The translations under genes and the position numbers were made by a program. 27,194 bases of DNA from CAYWTX01 sp964461295 (GTDB lineage Bacteria > Planctomycetota > Phycisphaerae > SM23-33): NCBI GenBank assembly GCA_964461295.1, contig CAYWTX010000311.1, positions 1 through 27,194 on the forward strand, read 5' to 3'. The stretch's first letter is position 1; each line of letters begins with the position of its first letter. Positions 13,733 through 22,106 of this stretch are shown here, one piece after another. The notes under the pieces were generated by a model. The model worked only from the letters and a program-made list of their open reading frames with translations, had not been told where the DNA came from and did not search any database.

Positions 13733-14846
13733 ATGATTGACGTGGAATCGCTGAAGCAGGCTATTGGCAATCTATCCGCCCGGATCGTGGCGATCCGGGA
13801 CTCCCTTTGACGTTCCCTCCAAACGCCGGCGCATGACCGAACTGGAGGAGCAGATGTCGCGCCCGGGCTTCTGGGACAGCCAGGAGGCCGCGCGCGGCGT
13901 CGTGACCGAGTTGAAGGCCCTCAAGGCCGTCGTGGTCCCCGCGACGGAGATGTCCCGGCGGATCGACGACCTCGGCGTGCTGTACGACCTGGCGAGCGAG
14001 GAAGCCAGCGCCGAGACGCTGGAGGAAGCCGTCGGCGACGCGACGAAGCTGGCCGGCGAACTGGAGCGTCTGGAACTGCGCACGCTGCTGTCGGGCCCGC
14101 ACGACGCGGGCAACTGCTACTTCTCGATCCACGCCGGCGCCGGCGGGACCGAAAGCTGCGATTGGGCCGAGATGCTGCTGCGGATGTACCTGCGGTACTT
14201 CGAGCGGTGCGGCTACTCGGTGGAGGAAGTGGACCGGCTGGACGGCGAAGAGGCGGGCATCCGCTCGATCACGCTGAAGGTGAGCGGGGCGTACGCGTAC
14301 GGGTATCTCTCGTGCGAGCGCGGCGTGCATCGGCTCGTGCGGGTGAGCCCCTTTGATTCCAACAAGCGGCGGCACACGAGCTTCGCCAGCGTGGACGTGC
14401 TGCCGGAACTGGCGGCCGTGGAGGTGGAGATCGACTGGGACAAGGACGTGCGGGAGGACACCTTCCGGGCCAGCGGCGCCGGCGGGCAGCACGTCAACAA
14501 GACCTCCAGCGCGATCCGCCTGACGCACCTGCCGACGAACATCGTCTCGCAGTGCCAGTCGGAGCGGTCGCAGCACCAGAACCGGGCTCGGGGCCGGGCG
14601 ATGCTGGCGGCCAAGCTTTACCAGCATGAGATGGCCAAGCGCGACGCGGAACTGGCGAAGATGTATGGCGACAAGGGCGAGATCGCCTTCGGCTACCAGA
14701 TTCGCTCGTACGTGCTGTATCCTTACCAGCTCGTGCGGGATGAGCGGACGGACGTGAGGATTTCGCAAACCGACCGCGTCCTGGACGGCGACCTCCAGGA
14801 ACTGATCGACGCGTACCTGCGGCACAAGTTGGCAGAACGGAAGTAG
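13733..14846 (+). CDS. prfB: Peptide chain release factor 2, +1 programmed frameshift
   Basis: RF2 ends translation at UAA and UGA. The gene is split: 13733-13807 encodes 25 residues (MIDVESLKQAIGNLSARI onward to RDSL) and stops at an in-frame TGA (13808-13810). Reading then resumes +1 at 13809 (GAC) and runs to 14846, giving about 370 residues (E. coli RF2 has 365). The shift falls at the same place as in E. coli (RGYL-DYD against RDSL-DVP). After the helical N-domain come the codon-reading loop SPFDSNKRRHTSFASV (the SPF tripeptide that reads UGA/UAA) and GAGGQHVNKTSSAIR with the catalytic GGQ. AGGAG lies 9 bases before the ATG. Treating 13764 (TTG) as the start would miss the real N-terminus. 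The secreted DUF4159 gene follows 43 bases later. Confidence 0.96.
13805..13811 (+). promoter_or_regulatory. RF2 +1 frameshift site CTTTGAC
   Basis: CTT TGA C is the classical slippery site. Low RF2 lets the ribosome shift from CTT to TTT and read on, which makes RF2 control itself. The Shine-Dalgarno-like stimulator (AGGGGG in E. coli) is only weakly matched here by CCGGGAC a few bases upstream. Confidence 0.93.
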
Positions 14847-14889
14847 ACGCCGGCGCGAACGTCGGCAACATCGTTGCGGAGGCTTCACC

Positions 14890-17433
14890 ATGCGGCAGAT
14901 GGGTCTGGCCGTCCTGGCGGCTGCACTGTTCCCGGTGGCCATTCCTGCGGGCGACGCCAAAGCGGCCCCCAAGCCGGCCGCCAAGCCGGCCGTCAAGCCG
15001 GCCGTCAAGCCGGCCGCCAAGCCGCCGGAGAAGCCCAGGCCGCCCGAACCTCCGAAGGTGGCGGCGAAGGACGCCAGCGACCCCAACTGGGGTAGCGGCG
15101 TGGGCAAGCAGCCGTCGGCGGGCAAGAGCGCCAAGCCCGGGGCGGTCGAGTTCTCCGACGAGAAGGTGGCCGAGGCCATCCGCAAAGGGGTGGATTACCT
15201 CAAGTCGCAGCAACTCGAGGACGGGTCGTGGGGGAAATACGAGCAGGGAGACAAGCAGTATCCCGTCGGCCTGACGGCGATGGCCGTGTACGCGATGATC
15301 GAAAGCGAACTGGTGGACTACAGCCATGCCCGGATGAAGAAGTCGCTGGACTGGCTGAAGGAGCGTCAGCCGGCGCGGGTGAGCGGGCCGCTGGTTGCCA
15401 ACCCCGCCGCGGCAGCTCCCATCTGCACGAAGACGTACGAACTTGGGCTGCGTGCCAGCGCGTTCCTGGCCGCGATCCGGCACGGCGGGGTGGAGTACAG
15501 GGAGGCGCTCCGCAAGGACGCCCAGCAGATCATCCTCTCCACTCAGGCGGGATCGTACGGCTACGACTGCCTGGCCGACGGCAAGAGCAGCGGCGACCAC
15601 TCCAACAGCCAGTATGGCGTGCTGGGCGTGTGGGCGGCTTCGCTGGCGGACGAGGAGGTTCCAAGGAAGTACTGGCAGATGGTGTACCAGCACTGGGAGG
15701 GCGCCCAGAGTCCTGACGGCGGCTGGAACTACAGGGCGGCATCCAAGGACTCCACGGCGACGATGACCACGGCCGGGCTGGCGACGATGTACGTGTGCTT
15801 CGACAACCTGCTGGTCGACCAGTTCGTCACGTGCAACCTGGCCACGGCGTCGGCGGCGGTTTTCAAGCCGACGAACAAGGCGCTGGTCTGGCTGGAGGAG
15901 TACTTCGGCAAGGTGGGCAACAAGCAGCGCGGCATCGGCGACGACTACTATCTGTACTACGGCGTGGAGCGTGTGGGCCTGGCGACCGGCTATAAGTTCT
16001 TCGGCAAGCACGACTGGTACAAGGCGGGGGCGGCCGACCTGCTGGGCCGGCAGAATCCCGACGGCTCGTGGACGACCGGCGGCGGGCACGGCAACGCCGT
16101 CGTGCACACGGCCTATGCGCTGCTGTTCCTGGTCCGCGGGCGGCACGCGGTGCTGTTCAACAAGCTGGAGTACCCCGGCGACTGGAACAACCGCCCGCGC
16201 GACATGGCCTCGCTGACGCGATGGATGAGCATGGACGAGTTCGAGACGACGGTGAACTGGCAGATCGTGAACCTGAACGTGCCGCCGGAGGAGTGGCGCG
16301 ATGCGCCGATCCTCTATATCGCCGGCGCGACGGTGCCGAAGTTCACGCAGCAGCACCTGGCCGCCCTGCGGCGATTCGCCTACCAGGGCGGCGTCCTCTT
16401 CAGTTGCGCCGAGTGCGTCGGCAAGCCGTTCTCCGACGCGATGAAGGCGGCCTACGCGCAGATCTTCCCCGACTACAAACTCACCGAGGTGCCGGCCGAC
16501 CATCCGCTGTACAGCATCAACTTCCCGAAGCTCGACAGTTACGTGAAGTTCCAGATGCTCGACAACGGCGTGCGTCCCCTGGCCATCCACGTGGATGGCA
16601 AGGACCTGCCCAAGGCATGGCAGATCCAGCAGACCAAGACCGAGGCCTACGCGTACGGGGCCGCCGCCAACCTCGCCCTGTACGTCACCGACAAGGCGCT
16701 GAAGTCCAAGACGCTGGCCGCTCGCGGCGCGAGGGATTGGCCCCGGGAGACGAAGTTCCAGCCGCTGCGATGCGTCGCGATCGCCCGGCTGAAGTACAGG
16801 GGCAATTGGAACCCCGAGCCGTTGATGCTGGAGCGGCTGTCGCGGCTGCTGGGCAACCACACGCGGACCCAGGTGGCCGTCACCGACGAACTGGCGATCA
16901 CGGACCTGTCGGTGGACAAGGCGGACGTTGCCTTCCTGACCGGAACGGCGAGTTTCACGCTGTCGGGCAGGGAGAGGGAGGCGATCAAGAAGTACACCGC
17001 GGCGGGCGGACTGGTGGTCATCGACGCGGCGGGCGGGTCGAAGGCGTTCGCGGAGTCCGCTCGCGTGCTGCTGACCGAACTGGACCTGAAGCCCCGCCGG
17101 CTGACGGCGTCGGCCCCGGTGTGGCAACAGAAGGGCTTCGAGATCGGCGACGTGCGATATCGCTCCCACAGCCGCCAGAAGCTGGGGATCACCGAGCGTA
17201 CGTCGCGCGTGAAGGCCGTGATGGGCGCCGGCGACGATCCGCGGGTCTTCGTCAGCGAGGAAGACCTGACCACCGGCACGTTGGGCGCCGACGGCTTCGG
17301 GATCAACGGCTACCAGCCGGAGTCCGCCTGGCAGCTCGTGCGGAACATGGTGCTCTCGAAGGCCAAGGCGCCGGCGGGAGCCACGCAGCCAAGTCCGCCG
17401 GCAGAGCCGGCGAGGACGGACAAGAAGAAGTAG
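14890..17433 (+). CDS. Secreted protein with prenyltransferase/cyclase-like repeats and DUF4159
   Basis: 847 residues. Signal peptide at 1-20 (LAVLAAALFPVAIPAG), then a low-complexity linker of KPA(A/V) repeats up to about residue 60. Residues about 90-420 form a helical repeat domain like squalene-hopene cyclase or prenyltransferase toroids. The repeats carry QW-type motifs (LEDGSWGKYEQGD near 108, SPDGGWNYR near 273, QNPDGSWTTGGG near 387), but no cyclase DxDD motif was seen, so enzyme activity is doubtful. Residues about 465-570 (DAPILYIAGATVPKFTQQ, then FAYQGGVLFSCAECVGKPF) match DUF4159. A second similar Rossmann-like part lies near 680 (VAFLTGTASFTLSGREREAI, then GGLVVIDAAGG). The tail is Pro/Lys-rich. 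GGAGG lies 7 bases before the ATG. The function is unknown; such fusions are characteristic of planctomycetes. Confidence 0.82.
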   Translation: MRQMGLAVLAAALFPVAIPAGDAKAAPKPAAKPAVKPAVKPAAKPPEKPRPPEPPKVAAKDASDPNWGSGVGKQPSAGKSAKPGAVEFSDEKVAEAIRKGVDYLKSQQLEDGSWGKYEQGDKQYPVGLTAMAVYAMIESELVDYSHARMKKSLDWLKERQPARVSGPLVANPAAAAPICTKTYELGLRASAFLAAIRHGGVEYREALRKDAQQIILSTQAGSYGYDCLADGKSSGDHSNSQYGVLGVWAASLADEEVPRKYWQMVYQHWEGAQSPDGGWNYRAASKDSTATMTTAGLATMYVCFDNLLVDQFVTCNLATASAAVFKPTNKALVWLEEYFGKVGNKQRGIGDDYYLYYGVERVGLATGYKFFGKHDWYKAGAADLLGRQNPDGSWTTGGGHGNAVVHTAYALLFLVRGRHAVLFNKLEYPGDWNNRPRDMASLTRWMSMDEFETTVNWQIVNLNVPPEEWRDAPILYIAGATVPKFTQQHLAALRRFAYQGGVLFSCAECVGKPFSDAMKAAYAQIFPDYKLTEVPADHPLYSINFPKLDSYVKFQMLDNGVRPLAIHVDGKDLPKAWQIQQTKTEAYAYGAAANLALYVTDKALKSKTLAARGARDWPRETKFQPLRCVAIARLKYRGNWNPEPLMLERLSRLLGNHTRTQVAVTDELAITDLSVDKADVAFLTGTASFTLSGREREAIKKYTAAGGLVVIDAAGGSKAFAESARVLLTELDLKPRRLTASAPVWQQKGFEIGDVRYRSHSRQKLGITERTSRVKAVMGAGDDPRVFVSEEDLTTGTLGADGFGINGYQPESAWQLVRNMVLSKAKAPAGATQPSPPAEPARTDKKK
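14971..15030 (+). repeat. 12-base in-frame tandem repeat (KPAA/KPAV)
   Basis: About five copies of AAGCCGGCCGYC, the last one diverged, encode Lys-Pro-Ala-Ala/Val. They form the flexible linker after the signal peptide of the DUF4159 protein. Copy number may vary between strains. Confidence 0.7.
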
Positions 17434-17521
17434 ACAAGGCGGCGAGTGGATGTTCCGCCGCGGCGCCCCGGGGCCTGGCGGGGGAGCGAACTGGGCAACT
17501 TCACATCCGGTGCGGCGGCGG

Positions 17522-17527
17522 TAGAAT
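17522..17527 (+). promoter_or_regulatory. -10 box directly before the J-protein start (leaderless candidate)
   Basis: TAGAAT ends 6 bases before the ATG at 17534, which places the transcription start at about the start codon. There is no Shine-Dalgarno. A clear -35 box was not found. Confidence 0.4.
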
Positions 17528-17533
17528 ACCCCG

Positions 17534-18505
17534 ATGGCGAAGAGAGATTACTACGACGTGCTTGGGGTGAGTCGGACGGCCGGCGTCGACGAGATCAAGG
17601 CGGCGTACCGCAAGCTGGTGCGGAAGTGTCACCCGGACGTGAACAAGGCAGCGGACGCGGCCGCGAAGTTCAGGGAAGCGACGGAGGCGTACGACGTTCT
17701 GGGCGACGCGGCGAAGCGGAAGAGGTACGACCAGTTCGGTCACGCGGGGCCGGAGGTGTTCGGCGGGGCGGGGCGGGGCGGGGCTCGCGGGGGGCGGGGC
17801 GGGGCGTACGCCGGTCCAGTCGGCGAGGGCGCCACGTTCGATTTTGGCGACATTTTCGGCGGCGGCAGCGGTTTTGACGGCATGAGCATGGAGGACATCC
17901 TCGAGGCGTTGGGCAGCCGGCGCGGGCGGGGCGGGGGCCGCGGCGGGCCGCGGCGGGGGCAGGACGTCGAGACGCATCTCACGCTGGAATTCATGGACGC
18001 GGTGCGAGGCACGACGGCGCGGCTGCGGATGGCCCACGAGGGCGGGCAAGCCGGCGCGGGCGAGACGCTGGACGTGCGGATTCCGCCGGGCGTGAAGGAG
18101 GGTTCGCGGATTCGCGTGCGGGGCAAGGGCGGGCCGGGGTCGGGCGGCGGGGGCGATCTGTACATCGTCGTGCACGTGGACCCGCACGCGTATTTCCGGC
18201 GCGAGGGCGACGACATACACGTGACCGTGCCGATCAGCATCACCGAGGCGGCGTTGGGCGGTCGCGTCGAGGTGCCGACCATCGACGGCACGATGGTGAT
18301 GACGATCCCGCCGGGCACCGGGTCCAGCCGGCGGCTGCGGTTGCGGGGCAAGGGCGCGCCGCGCCAGGGCGGGCAGCGCGGCGACCAGCACGTGTTCCTG
18401 GAGATCGTCCCGCCGCCCAAACTCACCGACCGGCAGCGCGAACTGCTGGTGCAGTTCGACAAGGAGCGGCCCTTCGACCCGCGGGCCGAGGCGCCATGGA
18501 AGTAG
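17534..18505 (+). CDS. DnaJ/CbpA-type J-domain co-chaperone (no zinc finger)
   Basis: 323 residues. It delivers unfolded clients to DnaK and stimulates its ATPase. The J domain (residues 1-68) is DYYDVLGVSRTAGVDEIKAA, with the essential HPD at CHPDV (about 33-36) and YDVLGDAAKRKRYDQFGH at its end. A long Gly/Arg/Phe region (about 72-140) follows, with no CxxCxGxG zinc repeats, so this is a type B/CbpA-like protein. The C-terminal client-binding domains begin at about 145 (DVETHLTLEFMDAVRGTT), with VRIPPGVKEGSRIRVRGKG, then DLYIVVHVDPHAYFRREGDD and VPTIDGTMVMTIPPGT. No ribosome binding site; translation may be leaderless. The next gene overlaps its last codons by 10 bases, suggesting coupling. 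Confidence 0.93.
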   Translation: MAKRDYYDVLGVSRTAGVDEIKAAYRKLVRKCHPDVNKAADAAAKFREATEAYDVLGDAAKRKRYDQFGHAGPEVFGGAGRGGARGGRGGAYAGPVGEGATFDFGDIFGGGSGFDGMSMEDILEALGSRRGRGGGRGGPRRGQDVETHLTLEFMDAVRGTTARLRMAHEGGQAGAGETLDVRIPPGVKEGSRIRVRGKGGPGSGGGGDLYIVVHVDPHAYFRREGDDIHVTVPISITEAALGGRVEVPTIDGTMVMTIPPGTGSSRRLRLRGKGAPRQGGQRGDQHVFLEIVPPPKLTDRQRELLVQFDKERPFDPRAEAPWK

Positions 18506-18858
18506 AGAAGGACAAAGTGCAGCGGTCGCTGAGCTTCGTGGTGCTGATCGTGGGGCTGCTGGTCATTATCGCCGGACTGGGGTGCCTGGCGGCGGCGGCG
18601 ATGTCGGAGGCCGGGCATGCCAAGGGCGACGAGCACCGCAAGGGGCTGATGCACCTGGCGTGGCTCGCGCTGGTGCTCCTGCTGCCGGCGCTGGGCCTGC
18701 TGGTGATGGTGGTCGGCCGACGGCTGAGACAGGTGCTGATCCGCCCGGCCGAGCCCAGGCCGACGCCGCACGTGGATGCCTGGGCGGAGGCAGGCAGGCG
18801 GTTCAAGCTCCCGGAGGAAGAGCAGAAGGGCGACGGGGACGGCGACGGGGACCCGTAG
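18496..18858 (+). CDS. Two-helix inner-membrane protein, unknown function
   Basis: 120 residues. It starts inside the end of the J-protein gene (ATG at 18496, 10-base overlap), so it is probably translated by coupling. Two membrane helices are clear: FVVLIVGLLVIIAGLGCLAA (about 14-33) and LAWLALVLLLPALGLLVMVV (about 54-73), with a short charged loop containing His between them. The C-terminal 45 residues are cytoplasmic by the positive-inside rule (GRRLRQVLIRP). They end in an acidic GDGDGDGDP stretch encoded by a short GGCGACGGGGAC repeat. No family recognised. The link to the chaperone gene suggests, but does not prove, a role in envelope protein quality. Confidence 0.75.
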   Translation: MEVEKDKVQRSLSFVVLIVGLLVIIAGLGCLAAAAMSEAGHAKGDEHRKGLMHLAWLALVLLLPALGLLVMVVGRRLRQVLIRPAEPRPTPHVDAWAEAGRRFKLPEEEQKGDGDGDGDP

Positions 18859-18907
18859 ACCGGATACCGTGGAACCGGGGAGCGGAACCTCGAGCCGGGG
18901 GCCGTGC
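18859..18907. repeat. Degenerate 7-base repeat after the membrane-protein stop
   Basis: Directly after the TAG: ACCGGAT, ACCGTGG, AACCGGG and weaker units. On the other strand it reads GGTTCC/GGTATCC-like, related to the array at 5948. It lies in the 128-base convergent spacer. Confidence 0.4.
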
Positions 18908-18986
18908 ATCTGGGCCGAACCGGTTCGCTGAAGGCTCTCGTGTTCCCGTGTTCGTCTTGCCGTCGCGGACAACGTGGCGGCTGCTG

Positions 18987-19859
18987 TTACTTGCGGGGGT
19001 TGGCCAGCGTTCGGAACACCCGCGGCTGGTCGGGGGCGACGGCGACGTGAAGATCAACGCCGGGGCGGATGGTGAGGTCGTCGCCATCCATGTGGGTCTG
19101 GCTGCGGTAGAGGGGGAACGTCGCCCCGGGCAGGTGGGCAACGGCGGTTCGCCGCGCGGCCAGTACGGTCAGATCGCCGTAGGTCCGCCGACGGAGGGTC
19201 TCCTGGCGCTGCGCAACCTGGACGGCGCCGTACGTCATGGCTCCCGCGACGGCCAGCACGGCGAGCAGGCGCGGGACCGGTTGGCGGAGGAACAGCACGG
19301 CGGCCAACGCGGCGGCGGCGATGACGGCTGCGAGGAAGACGTTTCGCAGCAGCGCGGGGTTCCAGCGGGGCAAGTCTTCCTGGAAGCGTTCGTAGGCGGC
19401 GGGGTCGATCATCTCCCGGCGAGCCCTGGCCGTCAGTTCGACCGGCCAGGCGACGGGCAGTTCGCGGACGAGCAGGGGCGGGGCCGGCTTGCCGGGTCCG
19501 GACAGGAGGCGGGCGGTGTACACCTGTTGGGGCGACGTGGCGGGCAGGAGCACGTCGGCGGTCTGTTCCTTGGCGCCGGGGGCGACGGTGATGTCGGCCA
19601 GGACGGTGGGTCCGCCGCCACCTGGGCGGAGGGACACGGCGCGGACAACGGCGGCGAGTTCGGCGTTTGGGTCGGCGACGGTCAGGCGTGCGTGGGCGAA
19701 GCCGGCGACGGTGTCGGCGCCGGGAAGCGGCGCCAGGCCCACGCCGGTTTCTCCACGCACGGGCGGCGGCGTCGCCAGGAGTGCAATCGTCGTCAGGAAG
19801 AACACGGATACACGGACGAACACGGACGAACACGGACGGACACGGACAAAGAGCGACAT
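18987..19859 (-). CDS. Membrane protein of unknown function, repeat-derived signal sequence
   Basis: 290 residues from the ATG at 19859, 23 bases after the debranching-enzyme gene, so probably co-transcribed with it. The N-terminus (MSLFVRVRPCSS, then VFFLTTIALLATPPPVRG) looks like a signal peptide; its first part is encoded by a 10-base tandem repeat. Residues about 40-140 are a beta-rich, probably periplasmic domain (HARLTVADPNAELAAVVRAV). Two membrane helices follow (LRNVFLAAVIAAAALAAVLF and LLAVLAVAGAMTYGAVQVA), then a C-terminal domain of about 70 residues containing LPGATFPLYRSQTHMDGDDL. No family recognised and no catalytic motif seen. The start is the first in-frame ATG after the upstream stop; a good ribosome binding site is lacking (AAGGA is about 20 bases away). 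Confidence 0.65.
   Translation of the reverse strand: MSLFVRVRPCSSVFVRVSVFFLTTIALLATPPPVRGETGVGLAPLPGADTVAGFAHARLTVADPNAELAAVVRAVSLRPGGGGPTVLADITVAPGAKEQTADVLLPATSPQQVYTARLLSGPGKPAPPLLVRELPVAWPVELTARARREMIDPAAYERFQEDLPRWNPALLRNVFLAAVIAAAALAAVLFLRQPVPRLLAVLAVAGAMTYGAVQVAQRQETLRRRTYGDLTVLAARRTAVAHLPGATFPLYRSQTHMDGDDLTIRPGVDLHVAVAPDQPRVFRTLANPRK
19801..19850. repeat. 10-base tandem repeat (CACGGACGAA type)
   Basis: About 4.8 copies: a partial first unit, then CACGGACGAA twice, CACGGACGGA and CACGGACAAA. It lies within the first codons of the minus-strand membrane protein and encodes part of its signal sequence. Confidence 0.75.
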
Positions 19860-19882
19860 CGGACCATTGTGTGCCGGTTCCT

Positions 19883-21898
19883 TCACGCCATCGACTCCAC
19901 GAGCCTGCGGGCGCGGAGGATTTCGGCGACCGACCAGGCCTGGGCGATGCAGCCGCGGGGGCAGTGCGGCTCGTCTCCGTCGAAGATTTCGCTGACATAG
20001 CCCAAGCCGGCCTGTTCGAGGTGCTTGTCGAACACGTCCAGCATGGTGCGGGCCTTGGCGACGGCGAACGGCTTGTACTCCTCGACGCGGAGATAGGCCT
20101 CGACGTAGGGACCCATGAGCCAGGCCCAGACGGTGCCCTGGTGGTAGGCGCGGTCGCGCGACTCCCAGGAACCGCCGTAGCGGCGGCGGTAGCGGGGATC
20201 GTCGGGCGACAGGGTCCGCAGGCCCAACGGAGTCAGGAGTCTGTCGGTCACCACGCGGAGGACGGCCTTCTGCTTGTCCCAAGGCAGCGGGCTATGGGGC
20301 AGCGAGACGGCGAAGATCTGGTTGGGGCGGATGGAAGCGTCGGCGCACTCGCTGGTGACGCAGTCGTAGAGGCAGCCGGCCTGCTCGTTCCAGAACGTCC
20401 GCTCGAAGGCGCCCCAGATGAGGGCGGCGCGTTTGGCGTAGGTTTCGGCGGCGGGGTCGTCCACGCCGCGGCATCGCTCGGCCAGGAGTCGGTGGGCGTT
20501 GTACCAGAGGGCGTTGACCTCGACGGCCTTGCCGTGTCGCGGCGTGATGGCCTCGTCGCCGAGCTTGACGTCCATCCAGGTGAGTTGGGTGTCGGCCGAG
20601 CCGCCGGTAAGCAGTTCGTCGGCGTCGGCGTGGATGCCGAACCGCGTGCCGTCGTGGTAGCCGCGGAGGATCGACTGGATCGCCGGCAGGAGCGTCGCGC
20701 GCCAGAACTCGCGGTCGCCGGTGGCCTGGAGGAACCGGTCGGCGGCCAGGACGAACCACAGCGACGCGTCGATGCTGTTGTAGTGTGCGGTGGGGGAGTA
20801 GTCGTCGAAGCGGTTGGGGACGATGCCGTCGGCGACGTATTCGGCGAACAGACCCAGGAGGCTGCGGGCCTCGGGGAACCGCCCGGTTTCCAGCAGGAGG
20901 CCGGGCAGGGCGATGAAGGCGTCGCGGCCCCAGTCGGCGAACCAGGGGAAGCCGGCGAGGATGGTCCAGGAAGGCGCGGCCTGGCCGACGCGGCGTTGGA
21001 CGACGAAGGCGTCGGCGGCGACGGCGAGGCGGCGGGTGGCGGGTTCGGCCGCGGGGCCGACGGCGGCGGCGAGGACTTCGAGACGTTCGCGGCGGGCGGC
21101 GATGGCGGAGTCAACGTCGAAGGGAAGGGCGTCGCCGAGGCTGGCGCTGAAGACGCACCGTCCGCCGTCGGGGAGCTCGTAGCGGAACACGCCGGGGGTA
21201 TACAGGTCCTCGAATGCGTCCTGGCCGCGGGCGAGGTCGGCGCGGTAGTGGAAGCGGTACCACCAGTCGCCGGCGGGCTCGAACGCGGCGTGCGGGGCCG
21301 ACAGGCACAGCGGGGGCAGGAGCGGCTGCTGGCCGTCGCGGACCCGTACCACGCCGTCGGACTGCTCGAAGGAGATCTGGTTGCCGGAGTTCTGGCGCAG
21401 CGAGTGGAAGTCGCGCAAGGCGGCGAACGGACGAAGGGCGAACTGCACGGGTGCGCCGGAGACGGTGTAGCGGAGGGTCACGGCGTTGGCGGCCCCGGCC
21501 AGGACGACTTCCTTGACGATCTGCGCGGCGCCCGCGCGGAAGACGAACGTCGCGGCGGCGTCATTGCGGAATTCCTCCAGCAGCTCCCACCCGCGGGGCG
21601 AGAGCGTGTTGGGGAACTCGGCCGTGCTGATCTCGTACTGTTTGCCGGCCACGGCGACGGTTTCCATCACTTGCGAGAGCATGACGACGCGGCCGGTGGG
21701 CGGGCAAGTGGCGGCGACCAGCAGGCCGTGATAGCGGCGGGTGTTGCAGCCGATGACGGTGGAGGAGGCGTAGGCCCCGATGCGGTTGGGGATGAGCCAT
21801 TCGCGATCCAGGAGACTGAAGACGTCGCAATCGCGCCGCCGGACGATGATCGGGAGAGGAAGGAAGCTTTGCTTCGGAGTTGGTTCAGTCGCCAGCAT
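19883..21898 (-). CDS. Glycogen debranching enzyme, archaeal/plant-like (amylo-alpha-1,6-glucosidase)
   Basis: 671 residues. It removes alpha-1,6 branches from glycogen-like glucans. The N-terminal domain (about 18-300) starts with the family signature LLDREWLIPNRIGAYASSTV and NTRRYHGLLVAA. The C-terminal helical toroid (about 310-670) has FPWFADWGRDAFIALPGLLL, the near-invariant catalytic segment, then PNRFDDYSPTAHYNSIDASL, LTWMDVK near 442, a VEVNALWYNAHRLL helix and YHQGTVWAWLMGPYVEAYLR near 588. The start is the ATG at 21898; no ribosome binding site is seen, but TACAAT lies 6 bases upstream, so translation may be leaderless. The first 15 residues (MLATEPTPKQSF) come from a dispersed 52-base element found again at 23883. 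The membrane-protein gene follows 23 bases later. Confidence 0.92.
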   Translation of the reverse strand: MLATEPTPKQSFLPLPIIVRRRDCDVFSLLDREWLIPNRIGAYASSTVIGCNTRRYHGLLVAATCPPTGRVVMLSQVMETVAVAGKQYEISTAEFPNTLSPRGWELLEEFRNDAAATFVFRAGAAQIVKEVVLAGAANAVTLRYTVSGAPVQFALRPFAALRDFHSLRQNSGNQISFEQSDGVVRVRDGQQPLLPPLCLSAPHAAFEPAGDWWYRFHYRADLARGQDAFEDLYTPGVFRYELPDGGRCVFSASLGDALPFDVDSAIAARRERLEVLAAAVGPAAEPATRRLAVAADAFVVQRRVGQAAPSWTILAGFPWFADWGRDAFIALPGLLLETGRFPEARSLLGLFAEYVADGIVPNRFDDYSPTAHYNSIDASLWFVLAADRFLQATGDREFWRATLLPAIQSILRGYHDGTRFGIHADADELLTGGSADTQLTWMDVKLGDEAITPRHGKAVEVNALWYNAHRLLAERCRGVDDPAAETYAKRAALIWGAFERTFWNEQAGCLYDCVTSECADASIRPNQIFAVSLPHSPLPWDKQKAVLRVVTDRLLTPLGLRTLSPDDPRYRRRYGGSWESRDRAYHQGTVWAWLMGPYVEAYLRVEEYKPFAVAKARTMLDVFDKHLEQAGLGYVSEIFDGDEPHCPRGCIAQAWSVAEILRARRLVESMA

Positions 21899-21930
21899 AG
21901 GAGAATTGTACTCACGGGAGGGAAGAGAAG
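21879..21930 (-). repeat. 52-base dispersed element, copy 1
   Basis: It aligns without gaps to 23883-23934, with 41 of 52 positions identical. It spans the start codon of the debranching-enzyme gene, its -10 box and the codons for MLATEP. Confidence 0.6.
21905..21910 (-). promoter_or_regulatory. -10 box directly before the debranching-enzyme start
   Basis: TACAAT (minus strand, five of six) ends 6 bases before the ATG at 21898, so the transcript would start at or next to the start codon. No good -35 box was seen. Confidence 0.4.
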
Positions 21931-21952
21931 AAACAACCGAGGAAGGAGAGCA

Positions 21953-21980
21953 GGACGAGGGACGAGGACGGCGAGCACGA
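21953..21980. repeat. Degenerate 7-base repeat (GGACGAG)
   Basis: GGACGAG occurs twice in phase (21953-21966), then GACGGCG and AGCACGA. It lies in the 233-base spacer upstream of the debranching-enzyme gene. Confidence 0.4.
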
Positions 21981-22106
21981 GCGGGAAAGGCAAGCAGCCG
22001 ATCACGAGTCACGAGGGGAACGCGAACCTGCCGAGAATGAGTAAGACAACGGGGGACACGAATACGAGCGCCAGCTTCGCGATCGCGACTGGCCGTTCCT
22101 CTTCGG

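Noticed and set aside
13733..13810. prfB as a broken gene with an early stop
   Set aside because: The stop sits in CTTTGAC at exactly the conserved RF2 frameshift position and both sides match RF2.
14494..17169. Long minus-strand ORF of 891 codons
   Set aside because: It is antisense to prfB and the DUF4159 gene, whose products match known families. Such long shadows are expected in GC-rich DNA.
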